A stretch of DNA of 64,000 bases from JBPRGH01 sp051418055 (GTDB lineage: Bacteria; Bacteroidota; Bacteroidia; Cytophagales; Cyclobacteriaceae), in the NCBI GenBank assembly GCA_051418055.1, contig JBPRGH010000085.1, positions 1 through 64,000 on the forward strand. The letters are read 5' to 3'. The notes under the pieces were generated by a model, which saw nothing but the letters and a program-made list of their open reading frames with translations, did no database searches and was not told the origin of the DNA. Both the position numbers and the translations under genes were made by a program. Shown here piece after piece: positions 27,413-36,197 of this stretch (position 1 is its first letter; each line of letters opens with the position of its first letter).

Positions 27413-27925
27413 ATGGCAGCAACGGTAGAAAAAAGTCATGTTTTAACGCATCAGCAGGTAGAGCAGAAGATCAGGCGAATAGCTTTTGAAATTTATGAAA
27501 ATAATTTTCAGGAAAAGAAAATTGTGCTCGCGGGGATATTCGATAAAGGTTATCAGCTGGCAGAGCTTATCCAAAAACAACTGGATCAGTTAACTGAAGC
27601 AAAGATCGAACTCCTGAAGATAGATCTTGATAAATTAGCGCCCACCCAAAGTGAAATAAAGCTTGATAAGGATGTAGAAGGTTTTAAGAAAACAGTTATT
27701 ATCCTAATTGATGATGTTTTAAATACAGGCCGTACCCTTGCTTATAGTCTAAGACCATTCCTGAAAATTTCAGTAAAAAAAATCGAAGTGGCGGTTCTGG
27801 TAAACAGAAGCCTCACACAGTTTCCTATATCATGCAAATACACAGGATATGAATTATCAACAACAATTGATGATCATGTTGAAGTGATTTTAGATGGGAA
27901 AGAAATGGGTGTTTTTTTGCATTAG
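27413..27925 (+). CDS. Phosphoribosyltransferase family protein (PyrR-like)
   Basis: This 170-residue type I phosphoribosyltransferase has the PRPP-binding motif LIDDVLNTGRTLAYSL at residues 98-113 and VLAGIFDKGYQLAELI near the N-terminus. The order and size resemble PyrR, a UMP-binding attenuator with some uracil phosphoribosyltransferase activity. A hallmark RNA-binding surface cannot be judged by eye, and no pyr leader is present nearby. It could be a nucleobase salvage enzyme. It starts three bases after the Lrp gene. Confidence 0.82.
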   Translation: MAATVEKSHVLTHQQVEQKIRRIAFEIYENNFQEKKIVLAGIFDKGYQLAELIQKQLDQLTEAKIELLKIDLDKLAPTQSEIKLDKDVEGFKKTVIILIDDVLNTGRTLAYSLRPFLKISVKKIEVAVLVNRSLTQFPISCKYTGYELSTTIDDHVEVILDGKEMGVFLH

Positions 27926-27968
27926 TCAAAATTTAATATTATCTAACGGGTTTTAAGCCTTCTTATTA

Positions 27969-29519
27969 ATGCAGGATAGTAAAACATCGCCTTCCGGGTT
28001 GGATATCGACCTCAACGAAAAAGTAAAGCAACTTCAAGATCAGCTTCTTGATGCTGAAAGAGCCAGGTCCAGGGCAGAGGAAAGGCTTGAAAAATATCAA
28101 TCTGCAGCAAGCGGCGCTAACGATGGACTTTGGGAATGGGATGTAATTAACAATGAAACTTTTGTTTCAGAGCCATGGAAGACAATGCTGGGCTACGATG
28201 CTGATGCCGAATTTGATTCTGATGCCTGGGTCCAGCTACTGCATCCTGAGGATAAAGAACATGCCATACAAAATTTTGATAACTTCATTATCGGCAAAAA
28301 ACTAATTTATAATCAGGAATTTCGGCTTCAGCATAAGAATGGCAACTATCGATGGATAAATTCCAAAGCCAAAGCAGTAAGGGATGGATCAGGAAAGGCA
28401 ACAATCATTTCAGGATCTCACACAGATATTACCGATCGTAAAGGTAATGTGGAATCGATAAAGAAAAGCGAAGTAAAATACAGGAACCTGTTTGAAAATT
28501 CGCTTGTGGCTATGTTTCGTATTAATGCTGAAACAGGAGAAATAATTGAGGCCAACAGTAAGCTAAAAAGTATGCTGAAAATCGAAGATCACAAAGAAAG
28601 AAGCTTCTATTCTTTCTTTGCATCCAATCGTGAGGCAAATAAATTTATTGAGGGCTTAAAAGGTGGTGAGAATACCGATGATATGGAGATCCAGCTCATT
28701 ACGGCTCATGAGGATACACTATGGTTTTCATTTTCAGGGATATATTATCAGGAGGAAAATGAAATTGATTGTGTACTAAAAGATATCACCCAGACAAAAG
28801 AGAACCTTCTTGAGCTGCAAAAAGTGAATTTTGAACTCGATAGCTTTGTATATCATGCATCTCATGACCTGCGTTCTCCATTAAGGTCTGTTTTAGGGCT
28901 TATAGATCTTTATCGCATGGAGAATAATGTCGGTATAAAGGAAGAATGTATTGAAAAAATAGAAAGTAGCATCAAGCGTCTTGATCACCTTGTTATGGAT
29001 CTTTTAAGTATCTCGCGTAATGATCGGGTAAATGAACAGCTGCGAGAGATCATATTTATGAATGAGATAAATAATAGCATTACCAGCTATTACAATGCCT
29101 CCAACACAAAAAATATGGAGATCCTGACGAGGGTGCGGCAGCCTGTGAAATTTATTTCTGATATGACACGGGTGCGTATTATTTTAAACAACCTTATTTC
29201 AAATGCTATAAAATATAGGAGCTTCAGTAAGGAAAAAAGCCTCATTACAATTGAAGTGGAGGTGAATGAAAAGGAAGCTGTTGTCAAAGTAGAAGATAAT
29301 GGAGAGGGCATTGAAGAAAGCAAATTGCCGAATATATTTGACATGTTCTACAGGGCTACTGAAAAAAGTGAAGGTTCAGGTTTGGGTTTATATATTGTAA
29401 AAAAAGTAGCGGATAAGCTTAAAGCTAAAATAGAAGTGGAATCTCTGGAAATGGAAGGAACAACCTTTACCTTTACAATTCCTAATTTTATAAATAAACC
29501 CGAAGGCAATGTCAGTTAA
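27969..29519 (+). CDS. Soluble PAS sensor histidine kinase
   Basis: This 516-residue kinase has no membrane segment. Order: an N-terminal coiled coil (residues ~14-45), a PAS/PAC domain (about 50-160, starting DGLWEWDVINNETFVSEPWK), a second PAS (about 170-280), then HisKA with the phospho-acceptor His299 in YHASHDLRSPLRS, and a HATPase domain with N box NNLISNAIKYRS, G1 EDNGEGIEE and G2 GSGLGLYIVKK. It would autophosphorylate in response to an intracellular cue. No response regulator is adjacent. Its stop overlaps the panB start by 11 bp, coupling translation of the two. Confidence 0.88.
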   Translation: MQDSKTSPSGLDIDLNEKVKQLQDQLLDAERARSRAEERLEKYQSAASGANDGLWEWDVINNETFVSEPWKTMLGYDADAEFDSDAWVQLLHPEDKEHAIQNFDNFIIGKKLIYNQEFRLQHKNGNYRWINSKAKAVRDGSGKATIISGSHTDITDRKGNVESIKKSEVKYRNLFENSLVAMFRINAETGEIIEANSKLKSMLKIEDHKERSFYSFFASNREANKFIEGLKGGENTDDMEIQLITAHEDTLWFSFSGIYYQEENEIDCVLKDITQTKENLLELQKVNFELDSFVYHASHDLRSPLRSVLGLIDLYRMENNVGIKEECIEKIESSIKRLDHLVMDLLSISRNDRVNEQLREIIFMNEINNSITSYYNASNTKNMEILTRVRQPVKFISDMTRVRIILNNLISNAIKYRSFSKEKSLITIEVEVNEKEAVVKVEDNGEGIEESKLPNIFDMFYRATEKSEGSGLGLYIVKKVADKLKAKIEVESLEMEGTTFTFTIPNFINKPEGNVS

Positions 29520-30330
29520 TAAACCTACCGACGTAAAAAAAGTCACTACCCATGTACTCCAGGAGATGAAAATGCGTGGTGAAAAGATCTCAATGCTCAC
29601 CGCTTACGACTTTTCAATGGCTCGTATTCTGGATAGCGCGGGAATAGATGTTCTTTTAGTTGGCGATTCTGCATCTAATGTAATGGCGGGGAATGAAACC
29701 ACACTCCCGATCACGCTGGATCAAATGATCTATCATGCTACATCAGTGGTAAAAGCCGTAGATCGCGCTTTAGTTGTGGTTGATATGCCATTTGGCTCCT
29801 ATCAGGGAAATTCTTCTGAAGCCCTCCGATCTGTAATCAGGATAATGAAAGAAGCGGGTGCTCATGCTATTAAAATGGAAGGTGGATTGGAAATAAAAGA
29901 ATCAATCATTCGTATCCTTAGTGCAGGTGTGCCTGTTATGGGTCATCTGGGGCTAACCCCGCAATCTATTTATAAATTTGGAACTTATACAGTAAGGGCA
30001 AAAGAAGAGGCTGAAGCAGAAAAATTAATAGAGGATGCAAAGCTGCTTGAAGAATGCGGGTGTTTTTCAATTGTCCTGGAAAAAATACCTGCAGAACTTG
30101 CCAAGAAAGTTGCTGAGGTAGTTTCTATACCCATAATTGGTATAGGTGCAGGTCCCTATGTGGATGGACAGGTTTTAGTTATGCAGGATATGTTGGGTAT
30201 CACAAAAGATTTTAAACCCCGTTTCCTGAGAAGATATGCAGATCTTAATACTATCGTCACAGATGCCGTCAGCCATTACATTGAAGATGTGAAAAGCGGT
30301 GATTTCCCAAATGAAAATGAACAGTATTAG
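29509..30330 (+). CDS. panB: 3-methyl-2-oxobutanoate hydroxymethyltransferase
   Basis: This 273-residue enzyme makes ketopantoate from alpha-ketoisovalerate and methylenetetrahydrofolate, the first step of pantothenate and coenzyme A synthesis. Family blocks are MLTAYDFSMARILDSAGIDV, VLLVGDSASNVMAG (metal-binding Asp), VVVDMPFGSYQG, KMEGG and PVMGHLGLTPQS, with IPIIGIGAGPYVDGQVLV near the end. Length is normal. It overlaps the upstream kinase gene by 11 bp. The next pan genes are not in the window. Confidence 0.95.
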   Translation: MSVNKPTDVKKVTTHVLQEMKMRGEKISMLTAYDFSMARILDSAGIDVLLVGDSASNVMAGNETTLPITLDQMIYHATSVVKAVDRALVVVDMPFGSYQGNSSEALRSVIRIMKEAGAHAIKMEGGLEIKESIIRILSAGVPVMGHLGLTPQSIYKFGTYTVRAKEEAEAEKLIEDAKLLEECGCFSIVLEKIPAELAKKVAEVVSIPIIGIGAGPYVDGQVLVMQDMLGITKDFKPRFLRRYADLNTIVTDAVSHYIEDVKSGDFPNENEQY

Positions 30331-30414
30331 CTGAAGAAAGGCATTTCAATTTGATATTACAGATTTCCTATTTACTCTTACCCGCAAGCATACTATACAA
30401 CGATTTCAGATTTC

Positions 30415-30428
30415 AGATTTCTGATTTA
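30415..30428. repeat. Dispersed AGATTTCTGATTTA repeat, copy 2
   Basis: This is an exact copy of the 14-mer at 8600-8613, in the 183 bp gap between panB and the small membrane protein gene. It is preceded by two more TTTCAGA words. No promoter or terminator was recognised elsewhere in the gap. Confidence 0.45.
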
Positions 30429-30513
30429 ATATTTCCTCAAACACTACAGCCATTAAAATGGTTATTGAGCCAAACTAGTAACTCAATAACTTAAAAATTT
30501 AATAAATAAAATA

Positions 30514-30750
30514 ATGGAAGAATTAGCTGTTTCAGGAATCTTATTAGCAGTCGTTATTATTGGTGGCCTTTTATACCTGATCTTAATAGGGTATACCATC
30601 TATCATGCAATTGTAAAAAACAGAACGGCCAGCTCATTATTATGGGTTCTGCTTATCCTCTTTTTCCCATTGCTAGGATGCATCATTTACTGGGTAGTGT
30701 ATTCCAGCAACAGAAAATCAACTACTACTACTACTGATTATCGCAGATAA
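30514..30750 (+). CDS. Small two-helix membrane protein (PLDc_N-like)
   Basis: This 78-residue protein has two hydrophobic helices separated by a short basic loop (IVKNRTASSLLWVLLILFFP) and ends YWVVYSSNRK plus a threonine run. The pattern, with Pro-Leu-x-Gly in the second helix, matches the phospholipase D nuclease N-terminal (PLDc_N) membrane anchor found alone in many Bacteroidota proteins. No catalytic domain is attached. Function unknown. Its last 20 bp overlap the convergent CAP-domain gene. Confidence 0.72.
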   Translation: MEELAVSGILLAVVIIGGLLYLILIGYTIYHAIVKNRTASSLLWVLLILFFPLLGCIIYWVVYSSNRKSTTTTTDYRR

Positions 30751-31285
30751 TTATTTCCTGTGGATCATTTAATTCTCCAAACCACACAACAGCATATTCT
30801 CCATAGATACCTACACCAATTGCATTCCAGGTGATTTTCTTCCACATGCCTTTATTTGAAATAATAGGATCATGGCTTTTACTAACTTTCCAGCCTTTTA
30901 AAGCCATTTCAGGATTTGCACCGCTTGATTGATAATAAGCGATCTCATAGCCATAGCCGGGATAACCGGCAATCTCCATTGGCTTTTTCCACATACATTC
31001 AGCTTCCGAATGATCATTAGTATAGCAACAAGAGCTCCAGTTTCCTTCGTCAGACCAGCTGTGAGGATTGCATTTGTTATTTCTATCAAACTCATAATTC
31101 TCCACCAGGTCCTTTGCATGTGTACGTGCCACCAGGCTAAGAGCTGCAGATAATGGTATAGGAGCTAATTTTTGCTCCTTTCGATAGGCGTTGATCATTT
31201 CATACAGCTTTTTTTCTTCACTGGAAATGCAATCAGCAGGAGGGATAAATAAAGAAATTAAAAAAGTTAATATTATTAAAAACAT
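30731..31285 (-). CDS. Secreted CAP (SCP/PR1) domain protein
   Basis: This 184-residue protein begins with a signal peptide (MFLIILTFLISLFIPPADC). The CAP domain has YEMINAYRKEQKLAPIPLSA, ARTHAKDLVENY with the first conserved His, a Glu in YEIAYY and the second His in SKSHDPII; these four-residue clusters form the CAP cavity. Cysteines in the middle (NNKCNPHSW, CCYTNDHSEAEC) suggest disulfides. Bacterial CAP proteins are extracellular with unclear activity. It converges with the PLDc_N gene. Confidence 0.83.
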   Translation of the reverse strand: MFLIILTFLISLFIPPADCISSEEKKLYEMINAYRKEQKLAPIPLSAALSLVARTHAKDLVENYEFDRNNKCNPHSWSDEGNWSSCCYTNDHSEAECMWKKPMEIAGYPGYGYEIAYYQSSGANPEMALKGWKVSKSHDPIISNKGMWKKITWNAIGVGIYGEYAVVWFGELNDPQEIIICDNQ

Positions 31286-31349
31286 CGCTTGTTGATCTTG
31301 TTTAATTTATGATTTACAGGAAGTTGCCTGAGCCTCAATGAATTTTTAT

Positions 31350-31357
31350 TAAATTTG
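31350..31357 (+). promoter_or_regulatory. Putative -7 box (TAAATTTG) for isocitrate dehydrogenase
   Basis: An exact TAnnTTTG match 34 bp before the ATG of the isocitrate dehydrogenase gene, in the 106 bp divergent gap with the CAP gene. A TTG at 31324-31326 is upstream at a somewhat long spacing. Confidence 0.5.
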
Positions 31358-31391
31358 TAACTGATTTTTAGTTAAGAAAATTGTATAGATC

Positions 31392-33641
31392 ATGATAAAT
31401 AATAAAGCTAAGATATTTTATACCAAAACTGATGAAGCACCTGCTCTTGCAACCCGTTCATTGTTACCTATAGTGAAAGCCTTTACAGGTTCAGCAGGTG
31501 TTGGAGTGGAAACGAAAGATATTTCCCTGGCAGGAAGGATTTTAGCTGCCTTTCCGGAATATTTAACCGAAAATCAGAAGGTATCTGATGACTTGGCAGA
31601 GCTGGGGGAATTGGCTAAAACCCCTGAAGCTAATATTATAAAGCTTCCCAACATAAGTGCTTCTTTACCTCAAATGAAAGAGGCGATAAGAGAATTGCAG
31701 GGCCAGGGATATAAAATCCCAGATTACTCAGATCAACCTGGAAATGAGGAAGAGAAAAAAGCAAAAGAGAAATACGATAAAATCAAAGGAAGTGCTGTAA
31801 ATCCGGTTTTAAGGGAAGGAAACTCTGATCGTCGTGCCCCTAAAGCTGTAAAAGAGTATGTAAGGAAGCATCCTCACTCTATGGGTGAATGGTCATCTGA
31901 TTCCAAAACACATGTCGCAAGCATGAGTGAAGGTGATTTCTATGGTAGCGAGAAATCAACAGCCATTTCCACTGCAACGGATGTTAAAATTGAATTTACC
32001 GATGAAAAGGGCAATACAAAAACACTGAAAGAAAAAGTGTCGCTAAAAAAAGGGGAAGTAATTGATGCTTCGGTGATGAATGTTAAAGCGCTTCGTGAAT
32101 TTCTGGCGGAGCAGAAAGAGGAGGCTGAAAAACAGGGTGTGCTATTTTCCATTCACCTGAAGGCTACAATGATGAAGGTTTCAGACCCTATCATTTTTGG
32201 ACATGCGGTTTCTATTTATTTTAAACCGGTATTCGAAAAATTTGGTGAAGACCTGAAAAAAGTTGGCGCTGATCCTAATAATGGAGTAGGGGACATTCTG
32301 AGTAGCATTCAGGACCTGCCTGAGCAGAAAAGAAAAGAAATTGAAGCAGCCATGGAGGAATGTTATAAAGACGGCCCTCCACTTGCTATGGTAAATTCCG
32401 ATAAAGGTATCACAAATTTACATGTTCCCAGTGATGTTATCATAGATGCCTCAATGCCGGCAATGATCCGCTCTTCAGGTCAGATGTGGAATGAAGAAGG
32501 TAAAACCCAGGATACGAAGGCAATTATTCCTGATCGTTCATATGCTGGTATTTATCAGGAGACCATTGACTTCTGTAAAAAACACGGCGCCTTTGATCCC
32601 CAAACAATGGGAAGTGTTCCTAATGTTGGCCTAATGGCAAAAAAAGCAGAGGAATATGGTTCACACGACAAAACATTTGAAATTCCTGGTTCGGGAAAAG
32701 TCCGAGTAACAGATACTTCAGGGAATATTATTTTTGAACATCAAGTAGAAGAAGGAGATATCTGGAGAATGTGCCAGACAAAAGATGAAGCTATAAAAGA
32801 CTGGGTAAAACTTGCTGTTGACAGGGCAAGGGCAACTGATACTCCTGCTGTATTTTGGCTTGATGATAATCGTGCTCATGATAGGGAGATAATTAAAAAA
32901 GTCAATGAATATCTGCATGAGCATGATACTGAAGGACTGAGTATTCATATTATGTCGCCGGTTGAAGCTACTCGTTTCTCTTTAGAGAGAATAAAGGATG
33001 GAAAAGATACAATCTCTGTAACAGGAAATGTCCTACGTGATTATCTTACAGATTTGTTTCCCATTCTTGAGCTTGGTACAAGTGCTAAAATGCTTTCTAT
33101 AGTACCACTTATGAATGGTGGTGGTTTATTTGAAACTGGTGCAGGAGGTTCAGCGCCCAAGCATGTAGAGCAATTTGTTGAGGAGGGACACCTGAGATGG
33201 GATTCACTGGGAGAATTTCTTGCCCTTTCCGTTTCTTTGGATCACCTGGGGAAAACATTTAACAATGACAGAGCTATTGTTTTAGGAGATACTCTTGACA
33301 CAGCAACAGGAAAACTTCTTGAAAATGAAAAATCGCCATCACGCAAGGTGAATGAGCTTGATAACCGCGGTAGCCATTTTTACCTGGCATTATACTGGGC
33401 TGAAGCGCTTGCAGAGCAGGATAAAGATGCTGAACTAAAAGATATTTTTACAGATGTTGCCCGCCAGCTTTCAACTAATGAGGAAAAAATAATTGCTGAA
33501 TTAAATGCCGCACAGGGGGATAAAGTTGATATTGGAGGTTATTATAATCCTGATCAAAAGAAAGTGACACAGGCTATGCGCCCAAGCTCTACTTTTAATA
33601 ACATTATCAATGAATTAGAAACGAAAGCGGCAAAAGTCTAG
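31392..33641 (+). CDS. icd: NADP-dependent isocitrate dehydrogenase, monomeric type
   Basis: This 749-residue protein has the length and sequence of the monomeric (type II) isocitrate dehydrogenase, not the ~420-residue dimeric enzyme. Diagnostic segments include SLLPIVKAFTGSAGVGVETK at the N-terminus, NPVLREGNSDRRAP (substrate-binding Ser/Asn/Arg) and LGTSAKMLSIVPLMNGGGLF with ETGAGGSAPKH. It oxidises isocitrate to 2-oxoglutarate, producing NADPH in the TCA cycle. It is monocistronic: a promoter-like box precedes it and a bidirectional hairpin follows. Confidence 0.96.
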   Translation: MINNKAKIFYTKTDEAPALATRSLLPIVKAFTGSAGVGVETKDISLAGRILAAFPEYLTENQKVSDDLAELGELAKTPEANIIKLPNISASLPQMKEAIRELQGQGYKIPDYSDQPGNEEEKKAKEKYDKIKGSAVNPVLREGNSDRRAPKAVKEYVRKHPHSMGEWSSDSKTHVASMSEGDFYGSEKSTAISTATDVKIEFTDEKGNTKTLKEKVSLKKGEVIDASVMNVKALREFLAEQKEEAEKQGVLFSIHLKATMMKVSDPIIFGHAVSIYFKPVFEKFGEDLKKVGADPNNGVGDILSSIQDLPEQKRKEIEAAMEECYKDGPPLAMVNSDKGITNLHVPSDVIIDASMPAMIRSSGQMWNEEGKTQDTKAIIPDRSYAGIYQETIDFCKKHGAFDPQTMGSVPNVGLMAKKAEEYGSHDKTFEIPGSGKVRVTDTSGNIIFEHQVEEGDIWRMCQTKDEAIKDWVKLAVDRARATDTPAVFWLDDNRAHDREIIKKVNEYLHEHDTEGLSIHIMSPVEATRFSLERIKDGKDTISVTGNVLRDYLTDLFPILELGTSAKMLSIVPLMNGGGLFETGAGGSAPKHVEQFVEEGHLRWDSLGEFLALSVSLDHLGKTFNNDRAIVLGDTLDTATGKLLENEKSPSRKVNELDNRGSHFYLALYWAEALAEQDKDAELKDIFTDVARQLSTNEEKIIAELNAAQGDKVDIGGYYNPDQKKVTQAMRPSSTFNNIINELETKAAKV

Positions 33642-33660
33642 TAAGAATAAAACTTTTGAA

Positions 33661-33707
33661 AAAGAGGCTGTCATCTATATAAAAATATAATGCAGCCTCT
33701 TTATTAT
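33661..33707. terminator. Bidirectional terminator between icd and ribH
   Basis: AAAGAGGCTG (33661-33670) pairs perfectly with CAGCCTCTTT (33693-33702), with an internal ATAT/ATATA arm in the loop. T/A-rich tails on both sides allow it to stop icd transcription from one side and ribH from the other. Confidence 0.8.
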
Positions 33708-33720
33708 TTTCAATAAAATT

Positions 33721-34224
33721 TTAAAAATTCGATTCCTGTAACTGATCTTTCAGGCTAATCATTTTTATAGCAGTAATAGCTGCTTCATCACCTTTATTCC
33801 CATGTTTACCCCCTGCACGATCTATCGCTTGTTGGTGATTGTTTGGCGTTAATACTCCAAATATGACAGGCTTATTAAATTTGAGGGATACATCTTTTAA
33901 TCCCTGTCCAATCGAGTCACATATGAAATCAAAGTGTTTAGTCTCACCCTGTATAACACAGCCCAGGCAAATCACTGCATCAATCTCCGGCCGTTCAGCC
34001 ATCCATTGTGAAGCCAACGTAAGCTCGTAACTTCCCGGCACATTTATCCGTTGAATATATTCTTTTTTTGCGCCTTCATTTAGCAAAGTTTCATAAGCAC
34101 CGCTATAGAGGGCATCGGTAATTTCATTATTCCATTCGGAAACAATGATTGCGAATTTTTTTTCTGAGATATCTCCGATCCCACCTTCAATATAGGTGCT
34201 GAGGTTTTTATTTGTAGTAGCCAT
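33721..34224 (-). CDS. ribH: 6,7-dimethyl-8-ribityllumazine synthase
   Basis: This 167-residue enzyme performs the penultimate step of riboflavin synthesis. Motifs: FAIIVSEWNNEITDALYSGA (substrate-binding Trp), VPGSYELTLASQWMAE, AVICLGCVIQGETKHFDFI with the catalytic His, and FGVLTPNNHQQAIDRAGGKH with the phosphate-binding Arg. It assembles as pentamers or icosahedral capsids. The gene is alone. A -7 box lies only five bases before the ATG, so the transcript may be leaderless. Confidence 0.95.
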   Translation of the reverse strand: MATTNKNLSTYIEGGIGDISEKKFAIIVSEWNNEITDALYSGAYETLLNEGAKKEYIQRINVPGSYELTLASQWMAERPEIDAVICLGCVIQGETKHFDFICDSIGQGLKDVSLKFNKPVIFGVLTPNNHQQAIDRAGGKHGNKGDEAAITAIKMISLKDQLQESNF

Positions 34225-34228
34225 ATTG

Positions 34229-34236
34229 CAAAGCTA
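34229..34236 (-). promoter_or_regulatory. -7 box (TAGCTTTG) of ribH
   Basis: An exact TAnnTTTG match on the minus strand, located between the T tract of the preceding terminator and the ribH ATG, with four bases between box and start codon. Transcription would begin at or very near the ATG. Confidence 0.55.
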
Positions 34237-34237
34237 C

Positions 34238-34269
34238 AAAAACAAAACGGGCCGTTAGAAACGGCCCGT
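34238..34269 (-). terminator. Rho-independent terminator of the TPR gene
   Basis: ACGGGCCGT (34247-34255) pairs perfectly with ACGGCCCGT (34261-34269) around a five-base loop. On the minus strand it is followed by TTTTGTTTTTG. It ends the transcript of the gene at 34299-35003, upstream of ribH. Confidence 0.85.
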
Positions 34270-34298
34270 AAATTTTATTAAAATTTTATTTTTTAAGA

Positions 34299-35003
34299 TT
34301 AGTCAAGTCTGGCTTTATATTTTACTGCTGTAAAATATTCCGCAGAGTTTGGGTATTCTTCAATTATCTGATCATATGTTGTTTTAGCCTCTTCTATGGC
34401 CTCTCTTTTTTCATGCGCCAGAGCTTCCTTCAATAGGTACTGTGGAGTGAAAAACTTGTTAGGCTTATAATTTACTGCCTTGTCATAATATTCAGCTGCA
34501 TTTTCAAATTCACCCATTTCCATATATGCATCACCAATCAAACTATAAGCGCGCGCCTGAACAAGCAGGTCGTTAGCATCATAATCCTGTAAATAAAGGG
34601 TGGCAAGTTCATATTTTCCCTGCTTCAGGTAAGCTGCACCAGCATAATAATTAGCCAGATTACCGGCTTCAGTACCACTATACTGATCTGCAATATCAAT
34701 AAACCCTGGATTCATACCGTCACCCTGCAATGCAAGGTTTAAACTATCCTGTTCAAAATAATAAACAGCCTGGAACATTTGCGTCTGTGCTTCCTCATTC
34801 TGCTGTTGGTTATAAAATCTGTAACCAAAGTATCCAGCAATAAGTAATGCAACTACAGCGCCTATTCCAATTAACAGCTTTTTATTTTTGTTAATGTATT
34901 CTTCTGTCCTAGAAAATTGTTCGGCAAGCACTTCAGGGTTCTCAATATACTCCTGACCAGTGTGTTCCTCGCTCTTTTTTGATTTCTTAGCAACCATTTC
35001 CAT
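34299..35003 (-). CDS. Membrane-anchored tetratricopeptide repeat protein (YfgM-like)
   Basis: This 234-residue protein has a charged cytosolic N-terminus, a single membrane helix (LLIGIGAVVALLIAGYFGYR, about residues 43-62) and a periplasmic TPR region (for example AYSLIGDAYMEMGEFENAAE). Topology resembles YfgM/BamD-like ancillary proteins that sit near the Sec translocon or chaperones. Two ATGs two codons apart (35003, 34997) are both possible starts. A -7 box lies at 35037-35044 and a strong terminator follows the stop, so the gene is monocistronic. Precise partner unknown. Confidence 0.78.
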   Translation of the reverse strand: MEMVAKKSKKSEEHTGQEYIENPEVLAEQFSRTEEYINKNKKLLIGIGAVVALLIAGYFGYRFYNQQQNEEAQTQMFQAVYYFEQDSLNLALQGDGMNPGFIDIADQYSGTEAGNLANYYAGAAYLKQGKYELATLYLQDYDANDLLVQARAYSLIGDAYMEMGEFENAAEYYDKAVNYKPNKFFTPQYLLKEALAHEKREAIEEAKTTYDQIIEEYPNSAEYFTAVKYKARLD

Positions 35004-35036
35004 CTAATTTACCTTTCGGCCTACTTATAAAGCCTG

Positions 35037-35044
35037 CAAAGCTA
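35037..35044 (-). promoter_or_regulatory. -7 box (TAGCTTTG) of the TPR gene
   Basis: An exact TAnnTTTG match on the minus strand about 34 bp before the TPR start; identical in all eight bases to the ribH box. Confidence 0.5.
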
Positions 35045-35098
35045 ATCTTTTCTCTAACAATTAGAAAGATTATTATTAAAAAACATACCTGACGATTA

Positions 35099-36142
35099 TC
35101 AATCTTTTATGAAAGGGTAATCCTTTTGCATATATACATCATTATATGCTTCTTCAGGTTTTGGATAATCCGATTCTTCAGCAAATTTTACCGACTCATT
35201 CACTGTATCCTTGATCCTGGAGTTTATTTTGTCAAGATCTTTCTCAGTAGCATATTTATTCTTAAGAATAACTGATCTTACCTGCTCTATAGGATCTTTA
35301 CTTTTATATTCCTCGACCTCATCTTTTGTACGATATTTTGCCGGATCAGACATCGAGTGACCTTTATAGCGATAAGTTCTGAACTCAAGCAAAGTAGGGC
35401 CTTCACCATTACGCGCTCTCTCAGCAGCTTCAGCAACGGAATTATGTACATCTTCCACCTGCATGGCATCTACACTCGCAGAAGGCATATCGTAAGCTTC
35501 TCCTAATGTATATAGTTCAGTAACATTGGAAGTTCGCAGTACTGAAGTACCCATTGCATATCCATTATTTTCTATTGCAAAAATAACCGGTAGTTTCCAC
35601 AACATTGCCAGGTTTAAAGCCTCATGGAAAGCCCCTTGCCTAACAGCGCCATCACCCATATAGCAGATACACAGTTTGCCGGTTTCATTATATTGTTCGG
35701 CAAAGGCAAGACCAACGCCTAAAGGCACCTGCCCTCCAACAATACCATGTCCTCCTACGAAATTCTTTTCTTTGTCAAACATGTGCATGGAGCCACCTTT
35801 ACCTTTTGAAACCCCTGTCTCCTTACCGAAAAGTTCGGCCATTATTTTATTTGGATCAGTGCCTAGGCCAAGTGGATGAGCATGGTCCCGATAGGCTGTG
35901 ATCCATTTATCCCCTTCCTCTAATGCAGAAACTGCTCCGGCCACACATGCCTCCTGTCCTATATATAAATGACAAAATCCTCTGATTTTTTGCTGACCAT
36001 AAAGCTGACCTGCTTTTTCCTCAAACCTGCGCATGAGCAGCATGCTTTCGAACCAGGTCATATATTGTTCTTTAGAAAACTTCTCTTTTCCGGCTTTCTT
36101 TTTTGAACTTGATTTAGACTTACCTTTTGTAGTAGTTGCCAT
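35099..36142 (-). CDS. pdhA: Pyruvate dehydrogenase E1 component subunit alpha
   Basis: About 347 residues from ATG 36142 (MATTTKGKSKSSSKKKAGKE); the frame is open upstream to 36220 but that extension would run into the recF promoter region and is hydrophobic and atypical. The thiamine diphosphate motif CICYMGDGAVRQGAFHEALN and following FAIENNGYAMGT, plus RYKGHSMSDPAKYRTKDEVE with the phosphorylation-loop serines, identify E1 alpha. It decarboxylates pyruvate with an E1 beta subunit that is not in this window. The lysine/serine-rich N-terminal 20 residues are unusual. Confidence 0.94.
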   Translation of the reverse strand: MATTTKGKSKSSSKKKAGKEKFSKEQYMTWFESMLLMRRFEEKAGQLYGQQKIRGFCHLYIGQEACVAGAVSALEEGDKWITAYRDHAHPLGLGTDPNKIMAELFGKETGVSKGKGGSMHMFDKEKNFVGGHGIVGGQVPLGVGLAFAEQYNETGKLCICYMGDGAVRQGAFHEALNLAMLWKLPVIFAIENNGYAMGTSVLRTSNVTELYTLGEAYDMPSASVDAMQVEDVHNSVAEAAERARNGEGPTLLEFRTYRYKGHSMSDPAKYRTKDEVEEYKSKDPIEQVRSVILKNKYATEKDLDKINSRIKDTVNESVKFAEESDYPKPEEAYNDVYMQKDYPFIKD

Positions 36143-36197
36143 AATACTAATTTTACATCTTCCTTTTAAAAGGACTGCGAAAATAACCAAAAAAATA

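Noticed and set aside
34225..34298. FMN riboswitch before ribH
   Set aside because: The gap is only 74 bp and is filled by the upstream gene's terminator and a -7 box.
36033..36197. Upstream extension of recF by 55 residues
   Set aside because: It is antisense to pdhA codons; the family N-terminus begins at ATG 36198.
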